NCBI RefSeq assembly: GCF_958979055.1
Contig: NC_084888.1
Location: 4,234,001 to 4,298,000 of the forward strand
Direction: 5' to 3'
Source: Alnus glutinosa
Taxonomy: Eukaryota > Streptophyta > Magnoliopsida > Fagales > Betulaceae
Length of the DNA stretch: 64,000 bases
The notes below the pieces were generated by a model that saw nothing but the letters and a program-made list of their open reading frames with translations, did not search any database and was not told the origin of the DNA. This document shows, piece after piece, positions 26,216-38,591 of the stretch. Each line of letters starts with the position of its first letter. Positions within the stretch are counted from its first letter, which is position 1. The position numbers and the translations under genes are program-made.

Positions 26216-26859
26216 AATTAAGACAACTATGCACATATTGATATGTCACTTTTATAATTAACAAGAAATTAATTAATATATTGCATGTCTTGAAATGAAA
26301 GGAGAAGCTGACCAGGCTTTGTGAACCTAAGTCATTGGATCAAGGAAGCCTTGATAATTAATTATATTAATTTAATTAAACGTGTTGGACCCATTTACTC
26401 TAATTCGTTAATTTCGTATTGAGTTTGTGAGCCATGTTAAAAGTTGTCAACTCAAGCTTCAAGCTCTCATTGGTAGCAGAAACCAGTTTTTTATCATCAT
26501 ACTCTTTCAAATGCATGTACAACTTTTTATTAGTATTATAATGTTCAATGGATCTAAACTTCATCTCTAGCTCTGCAAGTCTCAAATTCCATGGGTTTTA
26601 AGGTATTTTTCTCTGCAGATAACTTGCCTTATGCAAAAACCCATATCGCATTTGTGTTGATGAACTGTTCAAACTTTAATCCTTTTAGTGGGTGGAAAGC
26701 ACGATGAAGCTTTAATGCGTTCTTTACTTTTAAATTCAGCCATCCAAAACAATGCTATGATCAGCATTTAGCATTATTTGTTTCGGTTGAGTTGCGTGCT
26801 ATGACAGTCACGTAACCTTTGCACAATGGCAGACAATGCTAAAGCCCTGTCTCTCTGTT
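26216..26859. other. Intergenic DNA, nothing recognised
   Basis: AT-rich, with only short open frames. Nothing here supports a gene or a classified repeat. Confidence 0.5.
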
Positions 26860-29800
26860 TTCTTTGAGTCTTCTCTCTTCCATAGCCCTTTCCCAGTGAG
26901 CATGGTTTTCACTAGGAGGGGGTGCCTTTCGGTGGTGTTTTTTGTCTGGCTCCTTGTGAGCTAGGATGTTTTTTGTTCTCCTGGCTTCTAGTGGGGTTAA
27001 TTTTTCTCCCAACCACTAGAGTTGTAGAGCTTTTGTTCTCCTGACTAAATCCAGTGGTGGCCGTGTTTCTCTGAACTTTTAAAGCTATGGAGTTTGTTTT
27101 TTCTTCTAGTCATTCTCTAACAGGAAGGTTCATCTTGAGACGTCCGGAGGGGAGCTTGTTATCGTTCGTATAGCCGGTGGAGCGTTTGGCCGGTCTTCAT
27201 TTTCCTATTTTGATGCCAGATTTTCGCTTTTCCATCGACTTTTGAGAGACATGCACCATTCAGATGGGTCCACCGTGGTTTTCTGGTCCTACCGTCGTTT
27301 GCAGCGGCTGTGTGGGTTATTGATGACCGGCGCATGGCTGTCACGCATTAGGGAGATTTTCTTCTTGAGCTGCGTGTAACTATCACGCTCCGTCTTTTTT
27401 CGTCGTGCAAAGGTGGCGTCGGGAAACAGGGTGGCCGATCTGATGTTTGAGATGCTTCGGGGGCTGGCGCGTGTCGTACACGTGCCAGCCTCCAACGATG
27501 ACAGTGGCCCTACAGCCGGCTTGGGTTGATTTTCTGTTAGATGTGTGTTTGTGTATTCCTTTGTTTCTATATACAATTTACCTATGTATGACTCAAATTT
27601 TATTGAAAATTTTTATTGTAAGTGGGCTTCTATATAATTCTAATGAGATTTGTGATTCTGCCTAGGTAGCTGCTTGTTAAGTCAGATCCTTCTGACTTAG
27701 AGTATGGGGGGTGTAACGCCCCGAATTTGAGCTAGCAAATTCGTAAACAGAAACCTTCGGTTTCCACGTGACATTACTACATCAGAGATAACTCTCGCAG
27801 CAGAATATATTTTTCTTTCTCTAAAGTCTTAGGAATTTATAGCATAACACGTTAGAGCTGACTGAAATACCTCGAAACATTAATTAAAAGTTGCTTAGGT
27901 TATCATTACACGCTATTTGCACACTAGGTGCATTAAAAATAAGTGCCACAAACGGCACATAAACATACAACATAAAATATTCCAAACAAAACATCATCAT
28001 AATTATTACAAGCCATGAAATGAAATACACATAAATATGACTAGCACTTTCTAAGCTAACACATATTTCTTCGGCAATGGTTTCAAAAACCATTAAAACT
28101 GGCATATGAGTCCATGCCTTCCTCTTCTAGATCTGCATCAGTAACTATGCAAATATGGCGTTATCATATTTGTATAGACAAACAAGTGAGTCATCCATTT
28201 TCATATCTAAGTTACCATCAAACTAATAACAGTTCATAAAGAATGCAAATGCGAGGGTTGTATGAATATGCATCGTAGTAACCATTTAGTTTGATGTTTT
28301 ATGATCATCTTTCTTTAGACCTCTCGTCCTAGGTTATCTGAATCCGTTTACGTCCGTTGCCTCTCACTTTGAAGTCTTACCTGTTTTTACTGGAATCCTA
28401 CCGGTCCCAGTATTAGTTATTTATTAGGACTTCGGACTCTCCTGCGTCACTCTGAACCCCTTAGGTCCATTGATTAGCCTTCCTTCCACTTGCTACTACA
28501 TCAGCTATTTAATGGCTATCTCTTCAGCCGTTATATTAATTGGACACAAAATGCAATGCATGAACAACCACATGCAATAAACACACACCACACAGTCCTA
28601 ATGAAATATAGAATCATTCCTCAGTAAGTACATCCATACTTACTCTCTTTGGTATAGTTTCTTCGCTCCTTTTCTGCATATAAATCAATCCATATAATAA
28701 ATATATATTAATTATCTATCAAACAAAACATTGTTTATAGACACTCATCTTTTTAAATTTATTATTATCCATTACTTCATTTTTTTTGAGATGATCACTT
28801 ATAAAAATTTAAAACCTTGGTTCATGATTTGGTGACGAGGCTATATGACCAATACCACCAAATACGAACTTAAAGGATTTAAAATATATCATAAGGACAA
28901 TAAAAGTAAATACGATCAACGATTCATGTTTAAGCACCGAAACACAGCGTAGCTCTTGTTGACATAACGCTCAAACATGAATCTTAATAATTAATATGGA
29001 ATGCTATATGATAAATACACAAGTAATAAAAATTACCTATGATGATCCAAGACCATCACAAAGTTGAAATAAAACAAGAATAATATACATATATATCCAT
29101 AATTTCATAAAATTCATAATAACATCAAATAAGATCAAAGAGAGGTATATGTGTTCTTTTCTTGAATTCTCTTCTTTTTAACCTTAATTATTTCTTTTGC
29201 ACATAATGAACATAATCAAACTTGAACTAATGAAATCAAAACTTAAACCATAAAATCAATGAAACAAATTATTGGAAGCTTACCAAAATACTTCCTAGCA
29301 CACTTCAAGATTTGAACCACACAAAACTACACAAATTTCACAATTTTCTCTCTTGATCATGGATGTGTATGTGTGTGAAGCTTGATGGGTAATGCATCAT
29401 TCCACCTTGGTTCTATTTATAGGAGAATGAATGGTTAAGATCAAGTGGACACATTTTGATCTAATGGATGGGAGTTGATGCATCATAGCCTTATCTCCAA
29501 TGCAAATGGGTTTCACCATTACTAAGGTAATGCATTTGCATTATAATTAAAGAAATGAAATTTAAGCCAATTCTCTCTCTCTCTCTCTCTCTCACTCATG
29601 ATGGCTTGGCCACTAGGGGATTTTAATACAAAAATACAGATCTGGAAGATATAAGGGCCGGCTAGTGTTAAGCTTCTAATTCATTTTTGCTAAAAATTGG
29701 ACAATTGGATCAATTAGGCACCGGTTTTGGTTAAAAAGTCAACTGTTACCAAATTGAATTCTAACTTCACAGGATTTAAGTATAAACTTAATATATACAA

Positions 29801-30286
29801 TATTGAATAATTAAAAACCATAAAAATATATTTATCAAGCTTAAATTTAGAGGTCAAAGTTCAACTAAAAGTGCCACTTGGCACCTAAATAGTCAACTAT
29901 AAACCCAAAAAGTAAACTGGTAGACTTTTTACCAAATTTTACCATAGGATAGATCTTTCTTTTGTGAGAACAAGGGTCTTTGAATCAACTAAATCCGAGT
30001 CCGTTTGACCAGTTTTCGGTTCGATCAAAGTTTAAGGTCTGTTTTGAACTTTTATCAAATTGAAACTATAAACATTTTTTAATCAATGAATATTTATTTT
30101 CATAAATATTCATATTTATTCTTTTGCCTTATTATTAGGTCTTAAATCTAATTGAAGACATTAAATCTTATGTCTTAAAATCTGGAGCGTTACATGGGGT
30201 ATGTCCCTCTATTCTCATCTTGTATGCCTTTGGGCTTCCAAAATTAATGATAGCACATGCTATTAGTAAAAAAAAAAAAAAAAAAA
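26860..30286 (+). mobile_element. Poly(A)-ended retro-sequence (LINE-like), split by a solo LTR
   Basis: A GC-richer stretch (26860-27711) resumes at 30195 after the solo LTR. It ends in ATTAATGATAGCACATGC, a few bases and 19 A (30268-30286). A GCCTTTGGGCTT-type trailer followed by a poly(A) tract suggests a 5'-truncated LINE or another retrotransposed RNA. No reverse transcriptase is visible. The left border and target duplication are unclear. Confidence 0.4.
27712..30194 (+). mobile_element. Solo LTR, family A (TGTAACGCC...GCGTTACA)
   Basis: This 2483-bp unit starts TGTAACGCCCCGAATTTGAG and ends GGAGCGTTACA, so it has TG..CA borders with a longer inverted match TGTAACGC/GCGTTACA. It has no internal coding domain, no primer-binding site and no second LTR. 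It interrupts the poly(A)-ended sequence around it. The flank is TGGGG on the right and TGGGGGG on the left, so the 5-bp duplication is blurred by the G run. Related sequence forms the two halves at 42900-44471 and 50899-52538. Confidence 0.75.
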
Positions 30287-30287
30287 C

Positions 30288-30303
30288 ACCTATATATATA
30301 TAA
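30288..30303 (+). promoter_or_regulatory. Probable TATA region of the intact BAHD gene
   Basis: TATATATATATAAT lies about 70-80 bp upstream of the start codon and begins only a few bases after the poly(A) tract of the upstream retro-sequence. Spacing fits a core promoter with a short leader. This is inference from position and sequence only. Confidence 0.4.
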
Positions 30304-30370
30304 TATGAAAATGCAACTAGTCTTGCAAATAACATCTACCTCCTTCAGCTTTTGCACAAAGCAAATTAAC

Positions 30371-31693
30371 ATGGTTCGCTTCCTTTCAATCAGCACTATC
30401 CGACCCACGAGTCACCATGACTCAACTCGAAGGATCGAATTAACTCCATGGGATCTCATAGTCCTTTCACTTCATCATATTCAAAGGGGTCTCCTCTTTC
30501 TCAAACCTACACTTCTACAAGAACGAGAGCTTAAAACCAACGTGATTGATCACCTAAAGTCCTCCCTCTCCCTCGCATTGGACATTTTCTACCCGCTTGC
30601 TGGCCGCCTCGCCATGATCGAATACGACGATAAGACCACCTCTTTCTTCATTGACTGCAATAACCTTGGAGCCCAGTTCGTCCACGCAGCAGCAGATTGT
30701 GTCACCGTGGCTGACATCCTTGACTCAATCTATGTTCCCCAGATTGTGGATTCCTTCTTTCTCCTCAATCGTGTTCCTAACTTTGAAGGCATCTCCAAGC
30801 CGTTTCTCTCTGTACAAGTAACCGAGCTTGTTGACGGTTTCTTCATCGGTTGCACTGTAAACCATGCGGTCGCCGATGGAACCTCCTTCTGGCATTTCTT
30901 TAACACTTGGTCTGAAATTTCCCAGGGCTCCGGTATCAAGTTGCAAGAGTTTCCCATTTTCGAACGCAGTCTTTTTGATGGTATCATCAACTTCCCGGTT
31001 CGCTTACCAAACCCCCACAAAGAGAACGCTGATGGGTTTGTTTCTCCACAGCTGAAACAGAGGTTTTTTCCTTTTACCAAGGAAAAGATCGCACAACTTA
31101 AAACAGAGACCAACGCCGAAATGGGCACCGACAAGATCTCATCTCTGCAAGCACTGATGGGTCATTTTTGGCGATGCGTAACTCGCAGTCGGTGTCTGGA
31201 TGCCGATCAACAGGTTAAGTACCTGGTGGCCGTGGGCGCGAGGCAAAGAATGCATCCACCATTGCCAAAACACTACTTCGGGAATGCAGTCCAAGCAGGG
31301 ATAGTCCTAAGCAGAACAGGGGAGCTGGTAGAACACGGACACGGCTGGGCAGCTTGGCGTATAAACAACATGATTGCTTCAAAGACGCCAGAAGAAGTTA
31401 GGAAGTATTTGGGTGATTGGGCGAAAAATCCTTGGCGGCTGTGGAACTTTAGCAGCTCAAGTAATACAATATTGCTTACGGGAAGCTCACCGTGGTTCAA
31501 CGTGTACGGTAATGACTTTGGTTGGGGAAGGCCCGTCGCGGTGAGAAGTGGTTCTGCGCAAAAGCTTGATGTGAAGTTGAATGTGTTACCTGGGAAGGAA
31601 GAGGGTAGCATTGATTTTGAAGCTTGCTTTCTGCCTCAGACGCTGGAAGCCATGGCAGAGGATGCATACTTTATGGAGGCTGTGGCCACATGA
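30371..31693 (+). CDS. BAHD acyltransferase, copy 1 (At3g50280-like)
   Basis: A single-exon gene for a cytosolic acyl-CoA-dependent acyltransferase that would acylate a hydroxyl or amine of a specialised metabolite. The substrate cannot be read from sequence. It is 440 aa, the usual BAHD length. The catalytic HxxxD is HAVAD (His165, Asp169), near the middle channel; the structural DFGWG motif is at 382-386. The N-terminal IELTPWDLIVL and LDIFYPLAGRL are family-typical. It resembles the Arabidopsis 'uncharacterized acetyltransferase At3g50280' group, which includes EPS1-type proteins. The open frame extends upstream through the poly(A) tract, but MVRFLS at 30371 is the family start. It is the only intact copy of three here; copies 2 and 3 lie downstream in the same orientation. 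Its upstream DNA was replaced by retroelements to within about 85 bp of the ATG. Confidence 0.9.
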   Translation: MVRFLSISTIRPTSHHDSTRRIELTPWDLIVLSLHHIQRGLLFLKPTLLQERELKTNVIDHLKSSLSLALDIFYPLAGRLAMIEYDDKTTSFFIDCNNLGAQFVHAAADCVTVADILDSIYVPQIVDSFFLLNRVPNFEGISKPFLSVQVTELVDGFFIGCTVNHAVADGTSFWHFFNTWSEISQGSGIKLQEFPIFERSLFDGIINFPVRLPNPHKENADGFVSPQLKQRFFPFTKEKIAQLKTETNAEMGTDKISSLQALMGHFWRCVTRSRCLDADQQVKYLVAVGARQRMHPPLPKHYFGNAVQAGIVLSRTGELVEHGHGWAAWRINNMIASKTPEEVRKYLGDWAKNPWRLWNFSSSSNTILLTGSSPWFNVYGNDFGWGRPVAVRSGSAQKLDVKLNVLPGKEEGSIDFEACFLPQTLEAMAEDAYFMEAVAT

Positions 31694-33425
31694 ACTAATT
31701 AACTGTTCATTGTAGACAGTGCTCTTCTCTTATTAGCTATCCTTGTATTGCAATTTATGATGAAGCCCTTGTTGCATTATTGGCTGTTAGTCTGCTCTCT
31801 CTTTGAAGATATTTTCTTTTATTTTAGAAGGTAATTCAATTACTATTATTTTGGCTCTTTATCGGCGGCTATCATACAAGATTAACAAATTGTAAATTTA
31901 TGTGCCCATTATGTAGTAATTTGAGCCGCAACCAGATTACATTTTTGCTATATTCTCATTCTCTCGCATTTATCTGGATCTTCTCGGACCTCTCCCACCT
32001 GTTTTGGAAAGGAATTCTCCTCCTCTTTATTTGTTCCTTAGATTTATTTCTCGTGTTTACTGTACTTAAAAAATAAAAAAATTAACTCTTCATTATGTGT
32101 AAAAAGCTGGTGGATTTTCTTAGTCCAGACGGTGGTGATCACATCTATGATTAATTTTGGCTCCTGCGTTTTTATTTTTATTGTTAGTAATTCAGATTTA
32201 ATTTTAAGTTTTCACACACAAAAAAAGAGAGAGAGAGAGAGAGAGAGAATAAAATAAATATAAACCCTTGAAAAAATTACATAAAATTTTGTAATTTTTT
32301 TCCCGAGACCTAAACCAATTACCGGTAGATGCCTATTAATTTTTCGTTGGCCTCACTCCTGCTCATTTTACTTTCATGGGATGTTCTATCTTGGAGAATT
32401 TAAATTAATTTTCTCAATTTTTATTTTTTTTTTTAATAAGAATCTTGAATTTCAAAATTTTACAATCAAGTCATTCCGTAGGATTTTTGGTTAATTTCAT
32501 AACATAAAACATATCAAATTCATTTGATAAATGATATTTGGTCACCCATGACATAACTATTAGTTTTTTTTTTTAAAAAAAAAAAAAACACTAAACAATA
32601 CTCCAACTTATTTACACGGTTTTGTGGCTTTTTCTTTCTTTCTTTCTTTCTTTTTTTTTTAAAAAAAAAAATAGATAATTATGATATGGGGTGGCCAAAT
32701 ATCATTCTCATTTAATTTAATCTCTAAAATCATTTAAAAAAACTATAAATACAGAAAAAAAAAAAAAAAAAAAAAAAAAACTTGAAAGCTTGTTAGAGAC
32801 CTTGAGTTGAGGTGGTGAACTGACCACCCCTCGTAGGCTTTTTTTTTATTATTATTTTTTAACATTTTTTGTATTTCATAAATTTTTAATTATGTAATTA
32901 AAATTTTAACAAGATGATGATCTTATTAAAAGTTTTCAAAAATCTGTAATTGTTATTGAAAAATTAATTAAAACCAAAGTGGTTAATTTATAATTAAAAA
33001 TCAAGCTGATAACTTCAATTTTTTTTTTTTTTTGTTCCATTTTTAAGAAGCGGATTTAGAAAAGTTTTGCATCCTAGACGTATATTTTCCAGTTATTGGA
33101 CTGGACAAATTGAACCCCATCTTCACCCACTAGTTTACCTACTCTCCAATCTCCATCAACTTTTGCCCAAAAATCTGTAATTGCCCAATAGAGCTAGATG
33201 CCTATATACATGTGAATTCTACGTGTGGATCCCACACAACATGAGAGTCGTAAAGGAATATTTAAAAAAAAAAAAAAAAGAAATTGACAGAAGGAGAGCA
33301 GGGGATTCTATAGAGAAGTGGACTCTATCTGGGGAAAGGGGTGGGGGAGAAAATGGGAAAAAATAAAAATGGATATGGAGAAAGAATAGATATGAGCAAC
33401 CAGGTTTTTAAGAGAATAATTTTTC

Positions 33426-33460
<35 letters not shown>

Positions 33461-34123
33461 GATGCTGTGATGCACGATTGATTTGGGAAAAAAACAGGAG
33501 AAAGAAATTAAAACAGAAGAGGTTTTAGAAAGAGAAAAAATAAAAAAGGAATAGAGAAGTATAATTTTTTTTTATTAAAAAAAGGTGCCAGACAGACCAC
33601 ATGCTGACGCAGTAGATGCCTTCTTGGGTCCTTCAAACGCACTACTCCTTTTCTTTTCGCCTTATTATTACGAGGCATCATTGCCTCTTCACAACAGTTT
33701 TGTACATGTATGTTGTGCAGAGTGAGTGTAGACACGTGGAATCAGTTTACAGTCTTGCCTCTTTTATTTTCTTATGTGAGGGACCGGACAACGCATCAGT
33801 CGTGCATCAGCTTTCTCTCGAGCTCTCGGGCTCTGACATTTCTCTATAAACCCAGGTCTGGTCTGCGTAGCAGCATAGGCGGAACAGGATCCTCTCCATT
33901 TATTGAAATGGAGGGGTATTGTTGTTTTTTTTTATAATTTTATAGTATGTAAAATGACAATTATATCTTTACTTTATAATTAAATTGAGAGAAAATGGAG
34001 AGATCCAAAATTAGAATAAATGATTTTTTTTAAAAAAAAATTAAAAATTTAATCTATTGGTCCCTGTCCAAAAATTTATTTGGCCACCTACCTCTGCCTC
34101 CAGAGAGCATAGAGATAGCAAAG
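31694..34123. other. Spacer between BAHD copies 1 and 2
   Basis: AT-rich DNA with GA repeats (32227-32248, 33431-33458) and A/T runs. Parts of 32080-33130 and about 33640-33690 match the DNA downstream of BAHD copy 3 (62500-63180). The duplicated unit therefore covered the end of one BAHD gene and the spacer before the next. Copy 1 has about 370 bp (31703-32080) that copy 3 lacks, bordered by similar AATTAACTSTTCATT sequence. The promoter of BAHD copy 2 should lie just before 34124. Confidence 0.5.
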
Positions 34124-36503
34124 ATGACAAACATTCGCTTCGTATCCATGAATACCGTCTGGCCAGCGAGTCAACCCCAAGGATTGAGCTGACTCCATGG
34201 GATCTTAAATTCCTCGTAGCTAATCACATCCAAAAGGGCCTCCTCTTCCTCAAACCTACACCCTCACAAGAAGAAAAACTAAAACCCACTCTCATTGATC
34301 ACCTAAAGACCTCTCTGCCCCGCACATTGGACATTTTCTATCCTCTCGCTGGCCGCCTTGTCATGGTTGAAAACGACGATGAGACTGCCTCTTTCTTTGT
34401 CGACTACAAAAACATTGGAGCCCAATTTGTCTATGCAAAGGAAAAGCGCTAGTCACATTTGCGCTATCACCCCAAAAAGACTAGTCGATTTGAAACTTCC
34501 CTAGAATCCATTATAAAGCTTAGTTTCACTTAGTAACTAGGCAATGTGGGACTTAGCACCCATGAATATTTTTATAAAACCATTCATTCTATGTGAGCTA
34601 TGCATCTCTTCTTAATATGGGATCGGGGTATTACAAACTTTCCCCCTTAAACCCCTGACGTCCTCATCAGGGCTATGTCATGCGGTGCTCTGGTATCACA
34701 TGACCTGGCGTTACTAGATGGATCTGATACCATTTCTAACGACCCAAGGAAAAGCCCTAACCACATCTGCGCTATCACCCCAAAAGGACTAATCAATTTG
34801 AAGCTTCCCTAAAATCTATTATGAAGCCCAGTTTTACTTAATAACTAGGCAATGTGGGACTTAGTACCCATGAGTATCTTTATAAAACCATTCATCTCTT
34901 CTCAATATGAGATCGGGGTGTTACAAACTTCCCCCCTTAAACCCCTGACGTCCTCGTTAGGGCTATGTCATGCGGTGCTCTGGTACCACATGACCTAGCG
35001 TTACTAGATGGATCTGATACCATTTCTAACGACCCAAGGAAAAACGCTAGTCACATTTGCGCTATCACCTCAAAAGGACTAATCAATTTGAAGCTTCCCT
35101 AGAATCCATTATGAAGCCCAGTTTCACTTAGTAACTAGGCAATGTGAGACTTAGCACCCATGAGTATCTTTATAAAACCATTCACTCTATGTGAGCTATT
35201 CATCTCTTCTCAATATGGGATCGGGGTGTTACAAACTTCCCTCCTTAAACCCCTAACGTCCTCGTCAAGGCTATGTCATGCGGTGCTCTGGTACCACATG
35301 ACCTGGCGTTACTAGATGGCTCTGATACCATTTATAACGACCCAAGGAAAAGCGTTAGCCACATCTGTGCTATCACCCCAAAAGAACTAGTCAATTTGAA
35401 GCTTCTCTATAATCCATTATAAAGCTCAGTTTCACCTAGTAACTAGGCAATGTGGGACTTAGCACCCATAACTATCTTTATAAACCATTCACTCTATGTG
35501 AGCTATTCATCTCTTCTCAATATGGGATCGGGGTGTTACACAGATGGCGTCGCCATGTCCGGTATCCTTCAGCCCCTCTACGTTCCCGATGTTGTCAACT
35601 CATTCTTTTTGATGAATAGGGTGTCGAACTACGAAGGTGTTTCCAAGCCATTGCTAGCAATGCAAGTGACTAAGCTCGTTGACGGTATCTTCATCGGTTG
35701 CACTTTAAACCACAGCGTTGCAGATGGCACCTCCTTCTGTCGTTTCTTCAATAATTGGTCTGGGATCTCTAAGGGTTCTGATCCCACATCACTTGGTCTG
35801 GGTCCTCCAATCATCCTATTGAGTCATCTTGATGGTATTATCGATCTCCCCATTCGATTTCCTTTCCATGAGCGTAATGACATTCAGGAGAAATCCACTG
35901 CTCCACCACTGAAACAAAGATTTTTTCATTTTTCAAAGGAGAAAATTCAACAACTTAAAGCAAAAGCAAATGCTGAAATGAGCACCGACAAGATATCGTC
36001 CTTTCAAGCGGTTCTGGCTTATCTTTGGCGTTCTATGGTTCGCAACTGCCATCTCAATGCCGATGAAGAGGTTTGTTACTTTGTATCTATGGGAATGAGA
36101 CAAAGATTACAACCACCATTGCCGGAAGAGTATCTAGGAAACACGATTCAATCTGGGAACGTAACGGCCACTGCAGGCGATCTTGAACATGGACTAGGCT
36201 GGGCGGCTTGGCAGATAAACAAGACGATTGCTTCTCAAACAACAGAAGAAGGAAGGAAGTACGTGGAGGATTGGATAAAAACCCCCAAGTTTATAAGAAT
36301 TAGTGCCATGCTAATTAGTAATAAATTGCTCACAAGAAGCTCGCCATGGTTCAATGTGTACGGTAATGACTTCGGTTGGGGAAGACCCCTCATGGTCCGG
36401 AGTGGTGTTGCGAACAAGTTTGACGGGCAGTTAACAGTGTTTCCTGGGCCAGAAGAAGGAAGTATGGATCTTGAAGCTTGCCTCTCACCTGAGCAGTTGC
36501 TGG
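34124..36503 (+). pseudogene. BAHD acyltransferase, copy 2, broken four ways
   Basis: Starts at 34124 (MTNIRFVSMNTVWPAS). It shifts frame at about 34163-34172, where comparison with copy 1 shows a net loss of 10 nt between TCA repeats. It continues from ESTPRIELTPWDLKF to AQFVYA, and is then broken by a TRIM array (34437-35540). It resumes at DGVAMSGILQPLYVPDVVNS, with HSVAD and DFGWG intact. It is cut at EQLL by retrotransposon B (36504). Its last codons (DMADDVEFNEALVS, stop) are now at 45988-45941 on the opposite strand because of an inversion. Apart from these breaks the reading frame is well kept, which suggests recent loss of function. Any transcript from here would give at most truncated products. 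Confidence 0.88.
34437..35540 (-). mobile_element. Tandem TRIM array inside BAHD copy 2
   Basis: Four LTR-like units of about 200 bp alternate with three internal segments of about 90-105 bp; period is 290-308 bp. On the minus strand each LTR starts TGTAACACCCCGATC. Its end (near CTTTTCCTTGGGTCGTTA) is followed by TGGTATCAGAGCC or TGGTATCAGATCC, a primer-binding site for initiator Met tRNA. The next LTR is preceded by a purine tract TTTAAGGGGGGAAG. LTR, PBS, tiny non-coding interior, PPT, LTR is the definition of a terminal-repeat retrotransposon in miniature. It interrupts the BAHD frame after FVYA. I could not settle the target duplication. Confidence 0.85.
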
Positions 36504-36738
36504 CTGGTAGCCGCGAATCGGCTGTATGGATTTTAAATTTATAAATTTTACCACTTCGCAATAGTACGAATCAATTGTACTATAGTAAGGGTTATCGAAC
36601 CACAAAGATTGGGGGTTGTTTTGTGTAACGGAATACTTAAAGAGCATATTTAACTTAACTTACAAATAAAAATAAAAATAAAGTTGTAGAGAATTGAAGC
36701 TACAACGAGTAAAGTAAAGGAAAGCGAAAAATGAAAAC

Positions 36739-38094
36739 TGATATGAATTTTAATTGTACTCGCAAGTGCACGAATCTTTTGCAATAAAGGGTTTTACAAG
36801 TGCGAGGTCGATCCCACAGGGAATTGTGTTCTTGAAAAATAATTTTGTTTCTAAACTAATTAAATCTTAACCTAGTTCCAAAACAATGTTTGATTTTTTA
36901 TAAAAAGAAAAACAACATAAAGTAAATAAAGTAAAATAAAACAAAAGAAAAGATACTAAGGTTTTGGAATCCACACCCACAAAATCATAGCAACATATTC
37001 TCATGTTCATCAATACACATCCGAAGTTCTCACCATACAAATCTTATGTATGTTCTACTATGCTTCAAAAAATCATTAAATCATTCAATGAATCCGTTCT
37101 TTGCACAAATCACAAAAGATATCCGGTATTAACCAAATCATCAAATGTATCCGTAGAACGAAACACAATGAATATCCAACGTTTTGATAAATAAAAACCC
37201 AAGCAATCAATTATGTGAAATTATCTCAAATCATCAAATGTATCCTTGAATCACAAAAGATATCCAAGAATCATCCCACAAATTGAAAAGAAGTAAAACA
37301 TATGAAAAATTAAACCAAATAAAATCGGATAGTATAAACTTACATGAAAATATTGTTGCTCTTCAATAGTGAGGCTTCATCCTCAACCTTAGTTGAAAAA
37401 CTAGCTACACATGACTATTGAAAATAAAACCTAAACTAAAGAAAAGCTAAACTAAAAAGAAAAGAATATTTTGGTCTCTAGCTTCTCTCCATTTTTCTTG
37501 AGCCTTAGAGGTCTATTTATAGGGAGAAAACAAATCCTAGAAGCTCTAGAATTCTTAGAAAAATTGGAGGTTAATCTCCTAGTTTGAGTAGGAGACTCAA
37601 AACACAATCCAAGAAGGAAAAGGACTCCAAATCCGTCCAAATTTGCTGTATTTTATTGCGAGGCACTTTTGGCATAGTAAACGTCCGAATTAGGAAAATC
37701 CTATTTCATAAGGATTTGTATAAAATTGAGTTAGCTTTCCAAAGCCACTTGATTCACCTTAATCGGATACTTGAGATGAAAGTTATGGTCAAAATACTAT
37801 AACCTGTGCAGAATCTGAATTCTAATCCGATTTTGACTCCAATTAGAGAAATTCCGATTTAGTCCTCTCAGAGAAATTCCGATTTAGTCCTCTCCTTGAT
37901 TTGGTTGAACATAACCACATTATCTAGGTCTTCTCAAAGTGTGCTTTCTTTCACCTTAAAGCTATTGTTTTCTCTCAATGACCTGCAAAATACTAAAATA
38001 CCAAAACTAACCAAAAACATTAGAAAATAACAAAACTAAAGGTTTAGTAAATGCAAATTAAGGGGTCTACATATGCAATATTTGGTACTCATCA
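36739..38094 (-). repeat. 3' LTR of element C
   Basis: 1356 bp, TG..CA on the plus strand (TGATATGAATT to TACTCATCA). Compared with the other LTR it keeps about 110 bp at the left end, has one duplicated copy of a 23-bp stretch near 37850-37895 (GAGAAATTCCGATTTAGTCC), and shows about a dozen base differences. Confidence 0.88.
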
Positions 38095-38560
38095 AATACC
38101 CCCAAACTTACATTTTGCTAGTCCCTTAGCAAAACAAAACAAAACATAAAATGAAAGCTTGAAACATAAATCCTCTTTTGTGGGAGAAACGATTGCATTT
38201 AGCGTATGCAACAAGCCTTTTAAACCTCTAGGACTCCCTAGTGGACGAGTGAAGTCTCGTGAGGGTTTGCCAGGAATGATACCCACAAACATCTTAAAGC
38301 ACTATGTTGTTGAAAAACAAGAATTCCACACAAACACATAGTTTATACATCATGAGTAAGTTTAACACACTGAACAACACACTCACATCATTAGGACATC
38401 AAAAATCATTCAACTCATAGCTAGAAAATTGAGACAACTCAGGTTCAAATGTGTGCAAAGTGAGATTAACATAGACTCATGAGGTTTCAATTTTTCTCAA
38501 AGTTTGTGTACCCCAAAATTCATAGGAATCTTGTCAGATGAAACAACCAAGGCTTAAATC

Positions 38561-38591
<31 letters not shown>

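Noticed and set aside
30257..30370. Longer N-terminus for BAHD copy 1
   Set aside because: It would translate the poly(A) tract as a lysine run and the TATA region; family members start at the MVRFLS-type sequence at 30371.
34437..35540. Cassandra-type TRIM or 5S rRNA genes
   Set aside because: Size and primer site fit a TRIM, but I see no 5S rRNA internal promoter sequence in the LTR.
35450..35545. New N-terminus for BAHD copy 2 beginning in the TRIM
   Set aside because: An open frame does start in the last TRIM LTR and run into the BAHD sequence, but it is a by-product of the insertion and lacks the N-terminal quarter of the enzyme.
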